Of a stretch of 64,000 nt of DNA, positions 1-12,429 are shown in pieces. The position numbers and the translations under genes were made by a program. The stretch is taken from NCBI GenBank assembly GCA_030068075.1, contig CM057834.1:93513119-93577118 (forward strand), given 5' to 3'. The stretch comes from Paguma larvata. Taxonomy: Eukaryota > Chordata > Mammalia > Carnivora > Viverridae. The stretch's first letter is position 1; each line of letters begins with the position of its first letter. The notes beneath the pieces were generated by a model, which saw only the letters and a list, made by a program, of their open reading frames with translations, had not been told where the DNA came from and ran no database searches.

Positions 1-58
1 TTTTAAGTTTACTTATTTATTTTGAGAGAGATAGAGACACCCTGAGTGTGGGAGAAGC

Positions 59-95
<37 letters not shown>

Positions 96-245
96 TTGGG
101 AGGGAGGGAGAGAGAGATTCCCAAGCAGGCTCCATGTTGCCAGTGCAGAACCAAACATGGAGCTCGAACTCACGAAACTGTGGGATCATGACCTGAGCCC
201 AAACCAAGAGGTGGATGCTTAACCAACTGAGCCACCCAGGCACAC
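1..245 (-). mobile_element. Felid tRNA-derived SINE (CAN SINE), cut by window start
   Basis: Read on the reverse strand this begins with the SINE head (rc of GAGCCACCCAGGCAC), continues through the pol III A- and B-box region and ends in a (CT)n tract and A-rich tail, seen on the plus strand as TTTATTTTGAGAGAG. The left edge is the window edge, so the tail and the left target-site duplication cannot be seen. CAN SINEs are non-autonomous and move with the L1 machinery. The (GA)n block at 59-115 is the internal CT tract, lengthened. Confidence 0.93.
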
Positions 246-899
246 CACCTCTCTTAGTTCCAACTCAAGCTTCAAGGCTAATCAATTATGAAAGGAACTC
301 TACAAATTGTTTTGCCTGGCTCAGCCTTAATACATTATTAAATGGCAGCTAGTGGAATTTGTAAAATACTTTCTTTAACAAAAAGTCATCTCCTAAACCT
401 GTTATCTTACTGTGCCATGCTTTCTGTTACAAATATTGTTGTTGCTCTGTTCTCTCTCACCATCTCTCTCTCTGCCTTTCTCACTCTGACACTTGCTCTG
501 TGTCTCTCTTTTATCTTTCCTAAAGAGCTATATTACACATTTTTTCCCCTCACCTGCGTTCCTTTCTAAGGCTCATCTGTCCACTTCTGTCAGATCCCAT
601 CCTTCTTGCCCATTCCTATTTCTCTCCTCTATTTCTTTACCTCATTCATTTTTTTCCATTTACTGGAACATTCAAATCAACATGCAAAAGTGAAGTTAAT
701 TTTCTCTTTTTAAAAATCATTCTCTCTACCCCAGTTCCCCCCTGCCGATGCCCCATTCCATCGCTTGGTTAAAAGCGATGTTTTTGTTAAAAATTCTCCG
801 AGGAGTTTGTTATTATGTGTTAATTCCTCTCTCCCCCATTCTCTCTTAAATTAGCCTTTGGCCCCACATCTTTACTAGAATTCTCTTTCTTTCCCCTGA
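246..899. other. Pyrimidine-rich stretch, no gene seen
   Basis: CT-rich on the plus strand (for example 430-510 and 560-660). Short open frames here are pyrimidine-run translations without recognisable domains. The right part may be the worn 5' continuation of the L2 element that follows, but I cannot prove it by eye. Confidence 0.5.
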
Positions 900-2265
900 A
901 AAATCCCTTTCCAAGGTCTTCAGTTATTCTCTTAGTGCTGAAGTCAGTGGCCGATGATCAATCCCTACCTACCTTGGTTTACCAACAGCGTTGGGCGCAA
1001 TCACCCCTCTTCCGTGAGTTTTTTTTTCACGTGGTTTCCAGGATCCCATACTCTCCTAGTGTTCCTTTCACCTCACTAGATTCTTCTTCTCAGATCTTTT
1101 TTCTGTGTCTTCCCTTTCACTCTGACCTCTTGATACTGAAGTCCATCAGGTCTAATATCTAATCCTCTTCTTTATACTCACCCCTCTGGGAATCTCCTCC
1201 AATCTCATTGCTTAAATGTCATTCATGTGACAGCAATTCCCTCTGTTATATTTTAAGCTTAGACCTCTGGAATAACTCAATACTTCAATAACTGTGCTTT
1301 AGTACATAGCTTAATGTTTCAATTAGAGGAAATGCAGAGTCTGCCATTCACTGTTTCACGGAGGACAACTATAGTCTGCTAGGTGCTTAAGCCAAAACCT
1401 TGGCATCAGCCTGTGACTTCTCTTTCTCTTACATACAACATTCTGTCTGCTAGGAAAGTCTCTTGGCTTGATCACCAATGTATATGGAGATTCCAGCCAC
1501 TCCTCAGCATCCTCATTGCTACCACCGTGGTAAAAGCCACCGTTACCTCATCTCGAGTTATTGTGATGGTCTCCCTGTCCCTAAGCCTTCATTCACAATA
1601 TAGCCTATTCACATTAGACAAGACAGAATGATTATTTAAATTTATTTTTAATGTTTATTTTTGAGAGACATAGAGACAGAGCGTGAGCAGGGGAAGGGCA
1701 GAGAGAGAGGGAGATACGGAATCTGAAGCAGACTCCAGGCTCTGATGAGCCATCAGCACAGAGCCCAAAGTGGGGCTCGAGCTCATTGACCGTGAGATCA
1801 TGACCTGAGCTCAAGTCGGCCACTTAACCGACTGAGCCACCCAGGTGCCCCAGAATGATTATTTAAAATATAAATCATGTTACTCCTTTATCAATGTCCT
1901 GAAAAAGCTTCATATTTCATTCTTAGAGCAGGCAAGCCCCTCCGTAACTTGACCCCCTTTTCGTGTCCACTCACTCATTTTGCTGTGGCTACGGTGGCCT
2001 CCTCAGACACTCCTTCAACAAGCCAAATACTCATGCCTTGTTGCTCTCGCTTAGGCAATTCCCTCTGCCTAAAATTCTCTTCTTCCAAATACCTATATGA
2101 ATAGTTTCCTCTCTTTCAAATCTTTACTTCTGAAATTACCTGCTGACCAAAGCCTTGCCTGACATCCTACTCACAAAATCAACCTGCTCACCACTCAGTG
2201 CCCATGTACTCGTAATGCCGCATTCACTATTCTTTATTTTTTCATTGCATTTTGACCTTGTAACA
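900..2265 (+). mobile_element. L2 LINE, 3' half of body, interrupted
   Basis: The order of motifs follows the L2 3' region: a CAGCCTGTGACTTC-like block, then the 'gctaccacc..gg..aaagccacc' block near 1520, a 'gtcctgaaaaagctt' block near 1900, and the 'attccctctgcctaaaattctcttc' block near 2055. L2 is an ancient mammalian LINE; this copy is heavily diverged and has no open frame. A SINE interrupts it at 1641-1851, and its 3' tail appears displaced to 2616-2785. Confidence 0.75.
1641..1851 (-). mobile_element. Felid SINE with 16-bp target-site duplication
   Basis: Full-length copy, head at 1851 and tail at 1641. It is bounded by a perfect duplication AGAATGATTATTTAAA at 1625-1640 and 1852-1867, which fixes the insertion edges exactly. 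It sits inside the older L2. Confidence 0.97.
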
Positions 2266-2273
2266 CATTAGAG

Positions 2274-2563
2274 CAGAGACTCTTAGTGTCCATCAAATGT
2301 CTACTTGCTGCAGTAGATTCCCAGATTCCACTGCAGTTGCATACGGACACGTGACTTGTTTTGGCCAGACACACAGAGCAGAAGTAATACATGCCATTTT
2401 GTAGTTAAGGCAATGTTGCCTCCTCTATTTTTCTCTTCTTTTGGCTCTTCATATTGTGACTTTAGATATTACATGTCCAGATGGGATAGTCACAAGATAC
2501 ATGAGGGCACCCAAGTGCATAACGGACTGTGATATGAGGGAAAATGAACCTTTTCTGGGGAAG
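2274..2563. mobile_element. Old unnamed interspersed repeat splitting L2
   Basis: The block with 'cacgtgacttgttttggccag', 'gagcagaagtaatacatgcca' and 'acatgtccagatgggatagtcacaagat' resembles a common mammalian repeat whose name I cannot give. The 8-mer CATTAGAG occurs on both sides (2266-2273 and 2564-2571). That is the duplication length expected for hAT transposons, but I see no clear terminal inverted repeats, so class and edges are tentative. Confidence 0.4.
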
Positions 2564-2615
2564 CATTAGAGATATTGAGGTATTTATTTTGCAACAGGTA
2601 GTATTAATTGCTCTC

Positions 2616-2785
2616 AATTGTAATTGTGATTATTACAATTCTATAACATATTTATTATCTTTATTTTTTTGTCTTCTCAGCTAGAATGTAAGTATATTTG
2701 TCTCTTTTTCATTGATTTATTCTAAGTGCCTCGATCAGTACCTGGCAAATAGTAGATACTCAATAAGTATTTGTAGACGAAGTAA
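2616..2785 (+). mobile_element. L2 3' end
   Basis: Contains 'gtcttctcagctagaatgtaag' and then 'cagtacctggcaaatagtagatactcaataagtattt', the standard L2 3' terminus ending in a short tandem tail. It is most simply the 3' end of the L2 at 900-2265. Confidence 0.75.
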
Positions 2786-3560
2786 AGTAAAATCTATTTT
2801 TACTTTATTTGTAGAATGGAAGAGCTAGGAAAATGTGATTTTTGTATTCTCTCTTCTTTTCTCTGAACATGCTCTAACTTTTTCCCCCAGCTAGCTCATG
2901 TAGTTTTATTTCATGTAGTCATTTGATTAAGCGGGGTCTTCTGGAGGTGATTAGGAGATTTGAAATGAGATGTAGGGGATGAGGGGATCCACAGGTAATT
3001 TTAGCTTTCTCCATCTCTTCCGGTCATGAATATTAAAAAAAAACTATCAGCTCAGGATAGGCCTGGTGTTTAAGAACGGGCCCCAGACCTTGCATTTGTA
3101 AACTAACCACAGGTAAATATCCAAGAGGATTTTGTACTTCCGATTAGGTGATCTTTTGCAGCACACTCCGATTCCCAATTTGTGGCATCATCCACATAGG
3201 TGAAATCCAAATACATGTATAAAATTCTATCGAAACAGCAGCACGAGGTTTTATTGTAAGGTTTGCCCTGAAGTCACTGTGAACATGTTGGCTCCCTGTG
3301 AGAGGCACTAACTGCTCTAGCAGCTTCGCTTCCAGCTAAGACACAGCTGTACCCTCTATACTTCGGCGAACTTCAGACATTAATGGTGGGAGGTTGACTT
3401 GAGTTTGACTCTGTTACTCGGCGTACTCTCTCATGAACTTTTCAACTCTAAAGACTGAGGTCTTTGTGATACCATTATAGAACAAAACAGCCCTATCCTC
3501 TGTTTCCTTAACAACATAGACCTCACAGCAAAAGAGCACTTTTGTGGTTATTACGAGTGG
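2786..3560. other. Single-copy sequence, nothing recognised
   Basis: No repeat family, open frame of substance, or regulatory signal is recognised. There is a short A-run near 3033-3042. Confidence 0.5.
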
Positions 3561-3948
3561 TGTTAAAGTCACCAGATTAAGCCCATGATGGAGTCACTCA
3601 TGTTAAGCCCCATGTCAACAACCCAGAACTTAGCTAAATTCCTCTGCCAGCTCTCTGAGAAAAGGAAGACCAGAGTCAACCAATCAGCATTTGTCTGCAC
3701 AACACAAGTTAGCTGACCCAACTCCAAGCCTCCCCTTTGTTCCATATAAAGCTCAGATTTAACCAATCAGCAAACACCCAGTGTGACTTCCTTGTTTCTG
3801 CTCACTTTGGTCTATAAGAATCTCTCACCTTATAGAGCTCTTTGGGGCTCCTTTCTATCTGTCAGACTGAATGTCGTCCAAGTCATGAATCACTGAAAAA
3901 AGTGAGTAGTGTCTTTAAAGTTTACCACTTGAATTTTGTTCTTTAGCA
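3561..3948 (+). mobile_element. ERV1-class solo LTR
   Basis: Begins TG at 3561 and ends CA at 3948. It has LTR layout: two CCAATCAGC-type boxes (about 3680 and 3757), an AT-rich TATA-like TCTATAAGAA (about 3812), a 'ggggctcctttctatctg' block and a closing 'ttgaattttgtt' block. The pattern matches old gamma-type (ERV1) LTRs of the MER31/MER34 kind. No internal retroviral genes flank it, so it is a solo LTR. The usual polyadenylation hexamer near 3890 is mutated. No matching target-site duplication is seen. Confidence 0.65.
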
Positions 3949-4017
3949 GTGAGGTCAATACCTTGTCTATAATGCATTAGAAAACACTTTCACAAAATAC
4001 AGTCACTTTGATCCTTG

Positions 4018-4092
4018 AACTGGGGCCTAGCATGGTTCCTGCGACATGGTCAACACATAGTGATATTTGTTGAAGAAATGAATAAATAAACA
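4018..4092 (+). mobile_element. L2/MIR 3' tail fragment
   Basis: 'cctagcatggttcctgcgacatggtcaacacatagtgatatttgttgaagaaatgaataaata' corresponds to the shared L2/MIR-type 3' end with its short tandem tail. Confidence 0.55.
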
Positions 4093-5439
4093 AATAAGAG
4101 GCTTTTAAAGATAAACCCTCAACATAAAACACAAGTGAGGAAAAAGCAACTCTTGCCTTCAGATCTTCTGTTGCATCATCTGGAGTCATTCTTGACATTT
4201 TCTTTCTTAACAGAATATATGCACATTTTCCTTCCTATATAATCTTTCTTATACCTTTATAACAACTCGAACATCTTTCATACCTTTAATACCAGTAACA
4301 CCTAAAAAACTATTAGGAATGATTACGGGCCTGCATAGTGGGTTAGACAGAATTTAAATTCATTTTTGCTATTATTATTGCTGCTGTTATTTCTTCTACC
4401 AGGAGGCAGAAGTCATCTCAAGTAGAATTTCTTTGTTCTGGAAAGAATTCCCTGAATGGTGCTTTTTAAGTTCTGTAGATGTCAGTGAAGAACAATTAAT
4501 TGCTTTAAAAAAGTGATAGTATATTACCTTTTTCTTTCTTTCTTTATTTTAACCCAAAATGCAAAACTTCCTGCCCTTCCCAGTAGACTTATGTATTTAA
4601 AACTTGTTCTTTGGGACAAAGTAGCCAATTTGCTATCAAAAGGAAGAGAAATGAGACTTCTAGTCTTTTTTTTTTTTTTTTTTTTTGAGATTCACCAAGG
4701 ATGAATAGATGTTTTGGCCTCAGGCTGATCCTGAGGAAAGTACACCAAGACCCTCCAGAGGGAACTCACTGCGAAAGCAGAGAGCCGCCACCTGCATTGT
4801 TACCTGAGTTTACTGTAAGGGCTGTGCCTGCCGTGAGTGCATCACTGTCACGAGCACCTCACCTGTCCTGAGTGCCTCGCCTGTCACGGGGGTAGGAAGC
4901 CCTTTCAGATCAACTTCCTGGAATGGAGGGAGGGCTTTGGAAACTAACTGAATTTAAACCAGACTAGTGTAACCTTGGAAATGACAGAGGTGCGATATAC
5001 CAGTAGGCCTGCAGTCCAACACATAGGCCTTTGAAGCTCTGGTCCTTCTTACTCTGGTTAACAAAGGCTAATGCCAGATGTGACTGGAAGATTGGTGGAG
5101 TCTACAGAGAAAATATAATTACATGTGAGTGGGGAGAACCTATCTAGGAGAGTGCATATTGGAGTCCAAGTGAGAAAGTGAGATCCAATCACAGGCATGA
5201 CCTAAGGCGAGGTCTTTGTGCCCCTTAGCTAATAAATGTTGAGTGTAGAAGAATTTACTGGAGACTTATTGAATTGTCTCATGAAATCTGCTAGTGAGCA
5301 TGTATGAGACTGTAGCAACTCTCTTCCTCTAGTTAATGGAGGTGACTCCTCTATAACCAAGTGACCTGCCAGCTGTGGAGGCACTGACTGGCTCAAGTCA
5401 GTTTGCAATCTAGATATTAAAGAATTTAATGATCATGAT
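4093..5439. other. Single-copy sequence with a poly(T) run
   Basis: No gene or named repeat recognised. A T run of about 23 bases at 4664-4686 could be the poly(A) end of a reverse-strand retrocopy, but the sequence to its right (4687-5300) shows no protein I can recognise in any frame. Confidence 0.45.
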
Positions 5440-5995
5440 TGTACTAAATGAAATGGTAAGGAAGAAAAGTACGGGTTGTTGTGGAAACTAACCTGGTATG
5501 TAAATCGGGGAAAGTTTTCCTGAGGAAGCAAGGCCATGGAATTAGTTTGATAAAGAGAGTTGAAAATAGCACTCCATGCTGAAGTTCCTGAGGGTTAAAG
5601 AAAAGCATAGATTTCTGGAGTGAGGAGTTCTAGAAAGGCTATGAGATAGGGCTAGAGAGCCGTACGAAAGATTTCTGGTTTTATCCAAAGAGAACAAGAA
5701 AGCCAAGGAAGGAGTGACCCTGGTTGATTACATTTAAAAGAAGAGTTACTTTTCATTAAAAACATAATTTGGCCATAATGGGGTAAATGTGTGTGCGCAC
5801 GCACGCATGAGAAGGAGCTAGGCAAAGAATACATGAATGGATGAGTCCAGCTGAGGTTATTGCTAAAATCCAGGTGGAAATTCTTGGAAGCTTGAACCAA
5901 CAGCAAAGCTATAGGTTAGGAAGAGGTGAGTGGGTTAGAGAGAAATACTTAGAAGGAAACATCTTTGGAGGTGAGTGACCTGATGGAGTTAAGAG
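5440..5995 (-). mobile_element. L2 LINE fragment, reverse strand
   Basis: Contains the reverse complement of the L2 3' body: 'ttttatccaaagagaacaagaaagcc..gaaggagtgaccctggttgattac' followed by 'gttattgctaaaatccaggtggaaattcttggaagcttgaaccaa'. Diverged, no open frame. An alternating purine-pyrimidine GTGTGTGCGCACGCACGCA tract sits at 5789-5807. Confidence 0.65.
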
Positions 5996-8447
5996 AGAGA
6001 TTTTTACAAAGAATGCTTCTAAGGTATTCTTCCCTAGTCCTATCTAAATAGAGATTGAATATTAAAACTGGAAAAGACAACAGGGAATATTTGGCACAAA
6101 TATCTCTTTAATTATAGAGAAGCTTACACAGCTCATAGTAGCAAAGGGAGTTGTCCCTCTCCGTGTAGTTGGTTAGTTAATGCCAGAATTTAGACGTGAA
6201 CCAAAGCCACCTGCTGTTTGCATTACATTTCCTCAGCTCAATGGAATAGCACTTCCCTTTCCTGCACACAAATATTCCCTTATGGATACTAAATAATGTT
6301 CTAAACATACATGCAAAAGCATACTGGATTTTTCTCAACAATGAAGTCCTAACATATTTTTTCTTTTCTGTTTCTTCTAAATGTGTTGGATATTTACCCG
6401 TAAATGATGATTCAGCTGACCAGTGGGCCATGGTCTATAATTATTCACATGAATGGCATGTATGGATTTAACTGCTCCGCTGAAAAGCCAGCCAACTTTG
6501 TGGGTATAGCTTCGATGTAGTGTCTGAAATCTAAAAAAAAACAAATGTCATACCGTGTGTACATAGAATTTGAGAAAGCTATCACATAGATTTTTAGTTG
6601 GATGTGATCTTGCTCAGCCAGAGTTTAGTTGAATTAGTCCTATTTTCCATCTTTTGGGAATATCTGCAGCATTGCAGAAACTCAGATGTCGTTACCGCTA
6701 AAACTTTAGTATTTCCATCCTGCTACACTGAATAAATGCCAAGAACTTTAGAACTCTTTTTTGGATAATTCAGCCTCAACACAATCTACTACAAGTTTAA
6801 TCAAGGGAAACCAAGGGAAAAATGAAATAGATGTTGCTGTTCAAATGGCAGCATTTAGATAAAGGACTGCATAAACATGGACATTTAATTTTATTGAAAT
6901 TTAAATGAGTTTACTACTCATTGGATATAAGGTCTGTTAATTAAGGCATGAGTGCCTTGTAAATCCTTGTAAATGTGCGTATTTGCCACATCCAGCTGTG
7001 GCTGACAACAGTCCTTTGTACAAAATGGAGAATAAATCTAAACCAATTAAGATACTGTATGTGTAATTATGAATATTGTAAATGAAATGAGGGGACTATG
7101 GATTGTGCATTTTAACATGTGTTAGAAGGAACTATGTTGCATTAATTCCTAGTAACTCTTTGCTGATTATTGCACTCTACTGGATAATATGCTACTGATT
7201 GATCATCTTTTGGACTAACAGGTTCGTATAGCCTCCAATGAGGAAGCATTATTTAAAATCATATGTAAATCTAGTCTTTGTTCACAACCAATGATGATGA
7301 TTTAAGGGTGCATATTCTTCAGTATGTTAGAAGGTTTTGGGGATACTAAAATTATGAGGCCATAATCTTGGTATCAGAGAACTGACACTCTTGTCCGGAG
7401 ACAGACGCAGAAATGAGTTTGGTAAGTGAGATTTTAGTCAGAAGGTACAGAGAGCACAAAGCGGGTAAGAATTCATTGTAACATGGAGGCTCATGGAGAT
7501 TCTGGGTTTTCAAAGATGGAAGGCGTATCTCAGATGGTGAAGGGCATTTAAATCACTACGACTTTCTTAAATCGCCTTTTAAGAACAGCTAGAGAGCGCT
7601 TCTTGAGAGGAAGTCCAAGGTGTCGAGATCACTTAGACGATGTTAAGAAAAGTTATCTAGAATTTGCAAATAAAGCAGAAGGATAACTGCCTGTTTTCCC
7701 AATGTTGTAACAGAATGCGGTCTTATTTAATAATTTAATGGACATATCTCTATTTTGGCTACTAACTATTTGTTAGGTATAGGCCTGTGTAACATTATAT
7801 GTTGTTAACACGTAGACTTCACCCTGTAGAGATGCAAATGGTTTCTGTTCCACAGAAAGATGACTCTGAATCTTGGGGCGTTATTGCACGGTGGGACATG
7901 AAACAGTTTTGCACTTAACCTAGCAAATGTTTTCTAGCATTCTCTCTTTTTCACCTGTAAACACTCAGTCTTCCAAATTCTGCTTTGAGCCAGCTTCACC
8001 ATCCTGCTGGTTTTCTCATTAACGAGTTAAATATATCCTCGGCATGGCAGGTCTTTATTCTATATTGGAAGGAGAGTCATATTTTTCATTTATTAGAAAT
8101 AATGGTTTGGTAAAACACATACTGGAATTAATCAACTTAAAGCTATTTTCCCATCTTACGTAGGAGTTTGTACCATCCCACCAAAGAGAAAGGAGGATGG
8201 CCTTCTTCCTCTACCCCTTAACTTTCTTGGATCTCTCGAGAAGCCTCCGAGGAATGATCAGCCCTTCACTAGACTGGATAGGACCCTTCTGTTTATAGAA
8301 GGGTCTCAGAGAAAGAGGCGAAGCGGGTCCCAGCACTGTATTCACCACTGATGAAGGGGAGAGAGTAAACAAATGGATTTCAGAACTTCCTTTCTGTTGT
8401 TGGAGTGCCCATGGCAAAGCATGTCCCATCTGTTAGCTCTAGAAATC
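5996..8447. other. Single-copy AT-rich block, no gene seen
   Basis: No repeat family is recognised across about 2.4 kb, and open frames are short and featureless. The stretch 6880-7300 is AT-rich with many TAATTA-like homeodomain-type cores and no microsatellite character; it is listed under findings as a possible conserved non-coding element. Confidence 0.5.
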
Positions 8448-8460
8448 AGAAAGGAGAACT

Positions 8461-8702
8461 CTTTATTTTTTTAAGTTAAAAAAAATGTTTATTTAGAGCA
8501 AGAGAGAGAAAGAAAGAGAGAGAGACAGACAGCATATGGAAGTGGGGGAGGGACAGAGAAAGGAGAAAGAGAGAATCCCAAGCAGGCTTCCCATTGTCAG
8601 TGCCGAGCCTGATGTGAGCCTCCATCTCATAAGTGGTGAGATCAAGACCTGAACGAAAGTCATGAGTCAGATGCTTAACTGACTGAGCCACCCAGGTGAC
8701 CC
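8461..8702 (-). mobile_element. Felid SINE with 13-bp duplication
   Basis: Reverse-strand copy with an enlarged internal GA tract at 8497-8527. Flanked by AGAAAGGAGAACT (8448-8460) and AGAATGGAGAACT (8703-8715), one mismatch. Moderately diverged in the head. Confidence 0.94.
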
Positions 8703-8715
8703 AGAATGGAGAACT

Positions 8716-9016
8716 ATTTAAAAGACTCCTCTGTGTTGCTTCAGCTCTTTTTTTTTTCCCCAGAAATATCTGGATCTGATATTTTTAAATATCTTTATGG
8801 ACTGAGCATATAATCCATTTCTTAGGAGAAAATTGATGGCACTAGAAAGCCTCTGACGAGCTGATAAAGAACAAAAATGGTGTTCTAGTCCTCTTGTCTG
8901 AGACATGGAAACTTCTGAGGACTTCCGTTTACTCCCACTTTCTGTTCCCTACAAAATAAACAAAAGATGCTTGGATTGAATGTTTACCCTGGGCATGGAC
9001 TATATTAAGCATCCCA

Positions 9017-9017
<1 letters not shown>
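8716..9017. other. Short single-copy stretch
   Basis: Nothing recognised apart from a short T run near 8749-8757. Confidence 0.45.

Positions 9018-9066
<49 letters not shown>
9018..9066. repeat. (AC)n microsatellite, about 24 units
   Basis: Uninterrupted CA dinucleotide run of 49 bases. Perfect runs of this length are usually length-polymorphic in mammals. Confidence 0.98.
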
Positions 9067-9070
<4 letters not shown>

Positions 9071-12000
9071 TCTTATCCTCAAACATAGTTTTCCAGGGCC
9101 ATATCATTTTTTAGAAGTGATATACTACCTGTCTTGATTTTGAATAATGTCTTTCTTCATGAAGTAGTTTTTCAGGTAAGACTCATCAGTGATCTTCTCC
9201 AAGGCTCAGCCCTTTGGGCTGGGGAGTTCACACTTGGCACTTTTCCTACCTTCTATTATGGCCTCAGATGTGAGGTAGTCTCAAATCAAGTCTTGATGTA
9301 AGTCTCGATATAAGCATATGCTCTTCTCTTAAAAAAAAAAGCCCAAATACAGGAAATCCAACATTTTAATGAGAAAACATGCAAAAATATTTATTACACG
9401 ATGGGTGCGCATTTAAATTCTGTTACTACTTGCGCCTGTTTCTCACAGACTTCGTTTTGCTGTTCAAAGCAACAGTTTGCTCAGGGCACATTTTATTAGC
9501 ATGTGGGTTGATAATGTACAGTATGCAAATTGGTTATGAGAGCTGCCGTTGCAAAAAAAAAAAAAAGCCAATCTAATTTGGGAATCTGATCTCTATTTGC
9601 AATTACTTACCCGTGTCACTGCTGCCCAACATACGTCCTTGGGCCAGATGCACGATGTCCTGCAGAGTATTGTAACATGCAGTTGTTAATTTTATAGTCC
9701 ACCGTAGCACCGAAGGATGGCAGGGGCCGCCCACAGCGGAAGACGACCAGCTGTGAAGCAGTTAAATGTTTGCCTTCCCCTGCGAATGGCAAGAGAAGTC
9801 TTTCTGAGGCAACCATACTGACTTCCGAACTTGAATATTTATGCTACAAAGGAAAGCAACCATAAATTTCCATTCTTAACAGCCAGGCTAGGGTAGGGAT
9901 GGAAAGGAAGAATAGTGATTTTTAAAAAGGCGTTGGGCACTTGGATTGATGCTTCATGAAATCTGGCCCCGTTTTAATAGGTGATTATTGAAAATAGAAG
10001 TCCCTTTGCTCCTAATTAAACCAGGAGTTGCTCTTAACACTGGTTGTTCTTAATTCCGTTGTTCATCAGATTTGTTCAGGGTTTAATGCTATTATTATAG
10101 CAATACCTTATTTACCTGGCTAGCAGCGATGAGCTATTTCACCTAAGTGAATTTCACGGATAACTTTAGTATACATCCTTCAGTGCATAAACCTTAAACA
10201 AAAGAACAATTTGGTGAAAACACCCCTAAAATGTATTATGGGCCACCTGCTATCTTCAATAGTGTATTTCAAATAATTAACACGTTTTCTTAATGTAGTC
10301 AGCTCTTCCCCAGAACTACCTCATGGGTCCACATGGGAGTCTGGCAGGAACTCAAAATATAGGAAGGGCAGTAATAACTCTCTTTGATGCTAACCGCCAT
10401 TTGTTGCTGTGGGATTCTCCCTACCTCCATAATGATTTCTAAAAGTACCTAAAGGCTGTGTCCTACGTTCTGAGGGAGAACAGATAATTATTTTCAAATA
10501 CTCCACGGTGTCTCATTTCTGCTCCTGAGTGATGTGGACACATGAAGACCCCTCACCTCTGCCATTGCCGCTCCTTTGGCCACCTCACATTTATATCTGT
10601 TCCCCGGACGTGGTCATCTCTAATTCTCAAACTGTCCTGATGCACAGAGTGTTGCCTACTGAGGCTTAATGGCCAGCCACTGCTTCTCCCACCCATGAAG
10701 AAGTGAGGGCTGTCCTACCTTTCCCCCGTGGTGGACTCGCTGCGTTTGCCACCATACCCTGTGATGTCTGCCAGCACCTCTGTGTCAGGGTAACATCTCT
10801 GAAGCTGTGGTTAGAAGGGAGGAAGACATTTTCCCTCACTTTTGAATGACTCTGCTGTTAAGAACTCCCAGAAAAAATTGCATGTGTCCTCTTAATTGCA
10901 GCCTCATTGTTCCTTAGGAACGGACAAGTTCATGGCGATTTAGCTAAAAGGATATACGAGTAACAGATACTGTGGGGTGCCCCAAGTGTTTTCCGTGGGC
11001 TGCTCTAAAATTGTTCTTATTTAAAGTAGATAATCTGTGTGTAATTCACCAGCCCTTCTGATATGCCCACACGTGGCTGAATCTCAGTGGGAACACAATT
11101 TAGGCTCAAGAAACTACAGAAACACCTGAGAGTTACCGTTATTATGACAAATTAGCTTTTTACTGAGCAGCTAAATAGTAGTTAGACCCCTACTTCCTTG
11201 TTACCAGGCTGTCAGCTATAAGTGTGGTCACCCCTCACCCCTCGCCTTCTAATTGCCTGTTTTAAATCTATTATGCTTTGACAACACAGCTAACCGAGGT
11301 TGGTGGTACTCAACTGAAACATGAATCTATAACGTGTGGTGAAAGATCTTCTCGGAACAGTTCTCAATATTTTTGAGATCCTATAATTTTTAGCACCATA
11401 TGCCAAATGATCAAAAGCCTTCCAAAAACAGAGTTAAAGATTAGGTTTAATTACAACACAAATAGTACTTCAGTATACATCTTACGAAACACTAACAATT
11501 ATCTCCCTCTTCCCTTGGACCCATTTAAACACATCGTCATTGTATTGTTGTTTTTCTTTTTTAGAACTTTTTTGTTTTTTTTTTCACCCTGGTCTCATAT
11601 ACTTTGTCCTATTCCGATGAACATAAGACCATTCTTTGAAACACGTAGTTTTAGATAGCTCAGATTCACGGCACGGGAGCCACTCTAGACCAGCCTTCTC
11701 TATGAAAGACTCCCTGAAGCACTCCGAAGCAGGAGGAGTACGACCAAAATGTGGTTTGGGCTGGAAGGGACCCACACCAGCGTGCCGCAGCACACTGATT
11801 GAGAACCGGGATGCTGCCTGTTTTTTTTTTTTTTTTTTCCTAAGAGGCTCTCCTCCAGCTCGTGGGGCACGGACATAAGTGTTGTGCATCTGTCCCCGTG
11901 GTTTCTACTCTTCAGAGGCCTGATCTACATATGTTCACATTCTAGGCATGCCGAAAACTTGCCCTACATTTTGTCTCGGGGTAAATACTGTGTCTCTAGA

Positions 12001-12213
12001 CTACATAATATCCAAGATTTCTTTCCAATCCAACAGTTTCTGTGGTCAACTGCTCCTGGGCCTCTACCCTCATATCTGGGCCGTGTGTTTATAATAAATT
12101 TGCTCCCTGGCCTTCCTTCTAGTCTCCCCTGACGTTTCCTCTACTTGGCTCTGTTTAGTCCTTTGATAATAATTAATAATGATAATACCATCTGGGTCAA
12201 GAGAAGGAAAACT
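9067..12213. other. Mostly single-copy block, no gene seen
   Basis: About 3.1 kb without a confident repeat. Short homopolymers: A run at 9553-9566, T run at 11821-11838. The bases just left of the T run ('gtgccgcagcacactgattgagaacc', about 11781-11806) look like the end of an old hAT-type element, too short to name. GC content is slightly higher at 10500-10900. No splice-bounded conserved frame is seen. Confidence 0.45.
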
Positions 12214-12220
12214 GGATATC

Positions 12221-12429
12221 TTTTTTTTTTTTTTCAAATGTTTAGTTTTGTGAGAGAGAGAGAACACCCGTGTGCAAGCAGGGAAGCGGCGGAGAGAGAG
12301 AGGGAGAGAGAGAATCCCAGCTAACGGTGCGCTCCTGGTGCAGGGCTCGATCCCACAAACCCGTGAGATCATGACCTGAGCTGAAACCAAGAGTCAGATG
12401 ATTAACCTACTGAGCCTCCCAGATGCTCC
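12221..12429 (-). mobile_element. Felid SINE with 10-bp duplication
   Basis: Reverse-strand copy; GGATATCTTT occurs at 12214-12223 and 12430-12439, the left copy running into the T tail. Head slightly worn (CCTCCCAGATGCTCC). Forms an inverted pair with the next SINE. Confidence 0.93.

Noticed and set aside
4664..5300. Possible processed retrocopy beside a poly(T) run
   Set aside because: No protein similarity recognised in the reverse strand and no flanking duplication found.
9018..9066. CRISPR-like or regulatory array from repeated units
   Set aside because: Simple (AC)n; no spacers, and the organism is a mammal.
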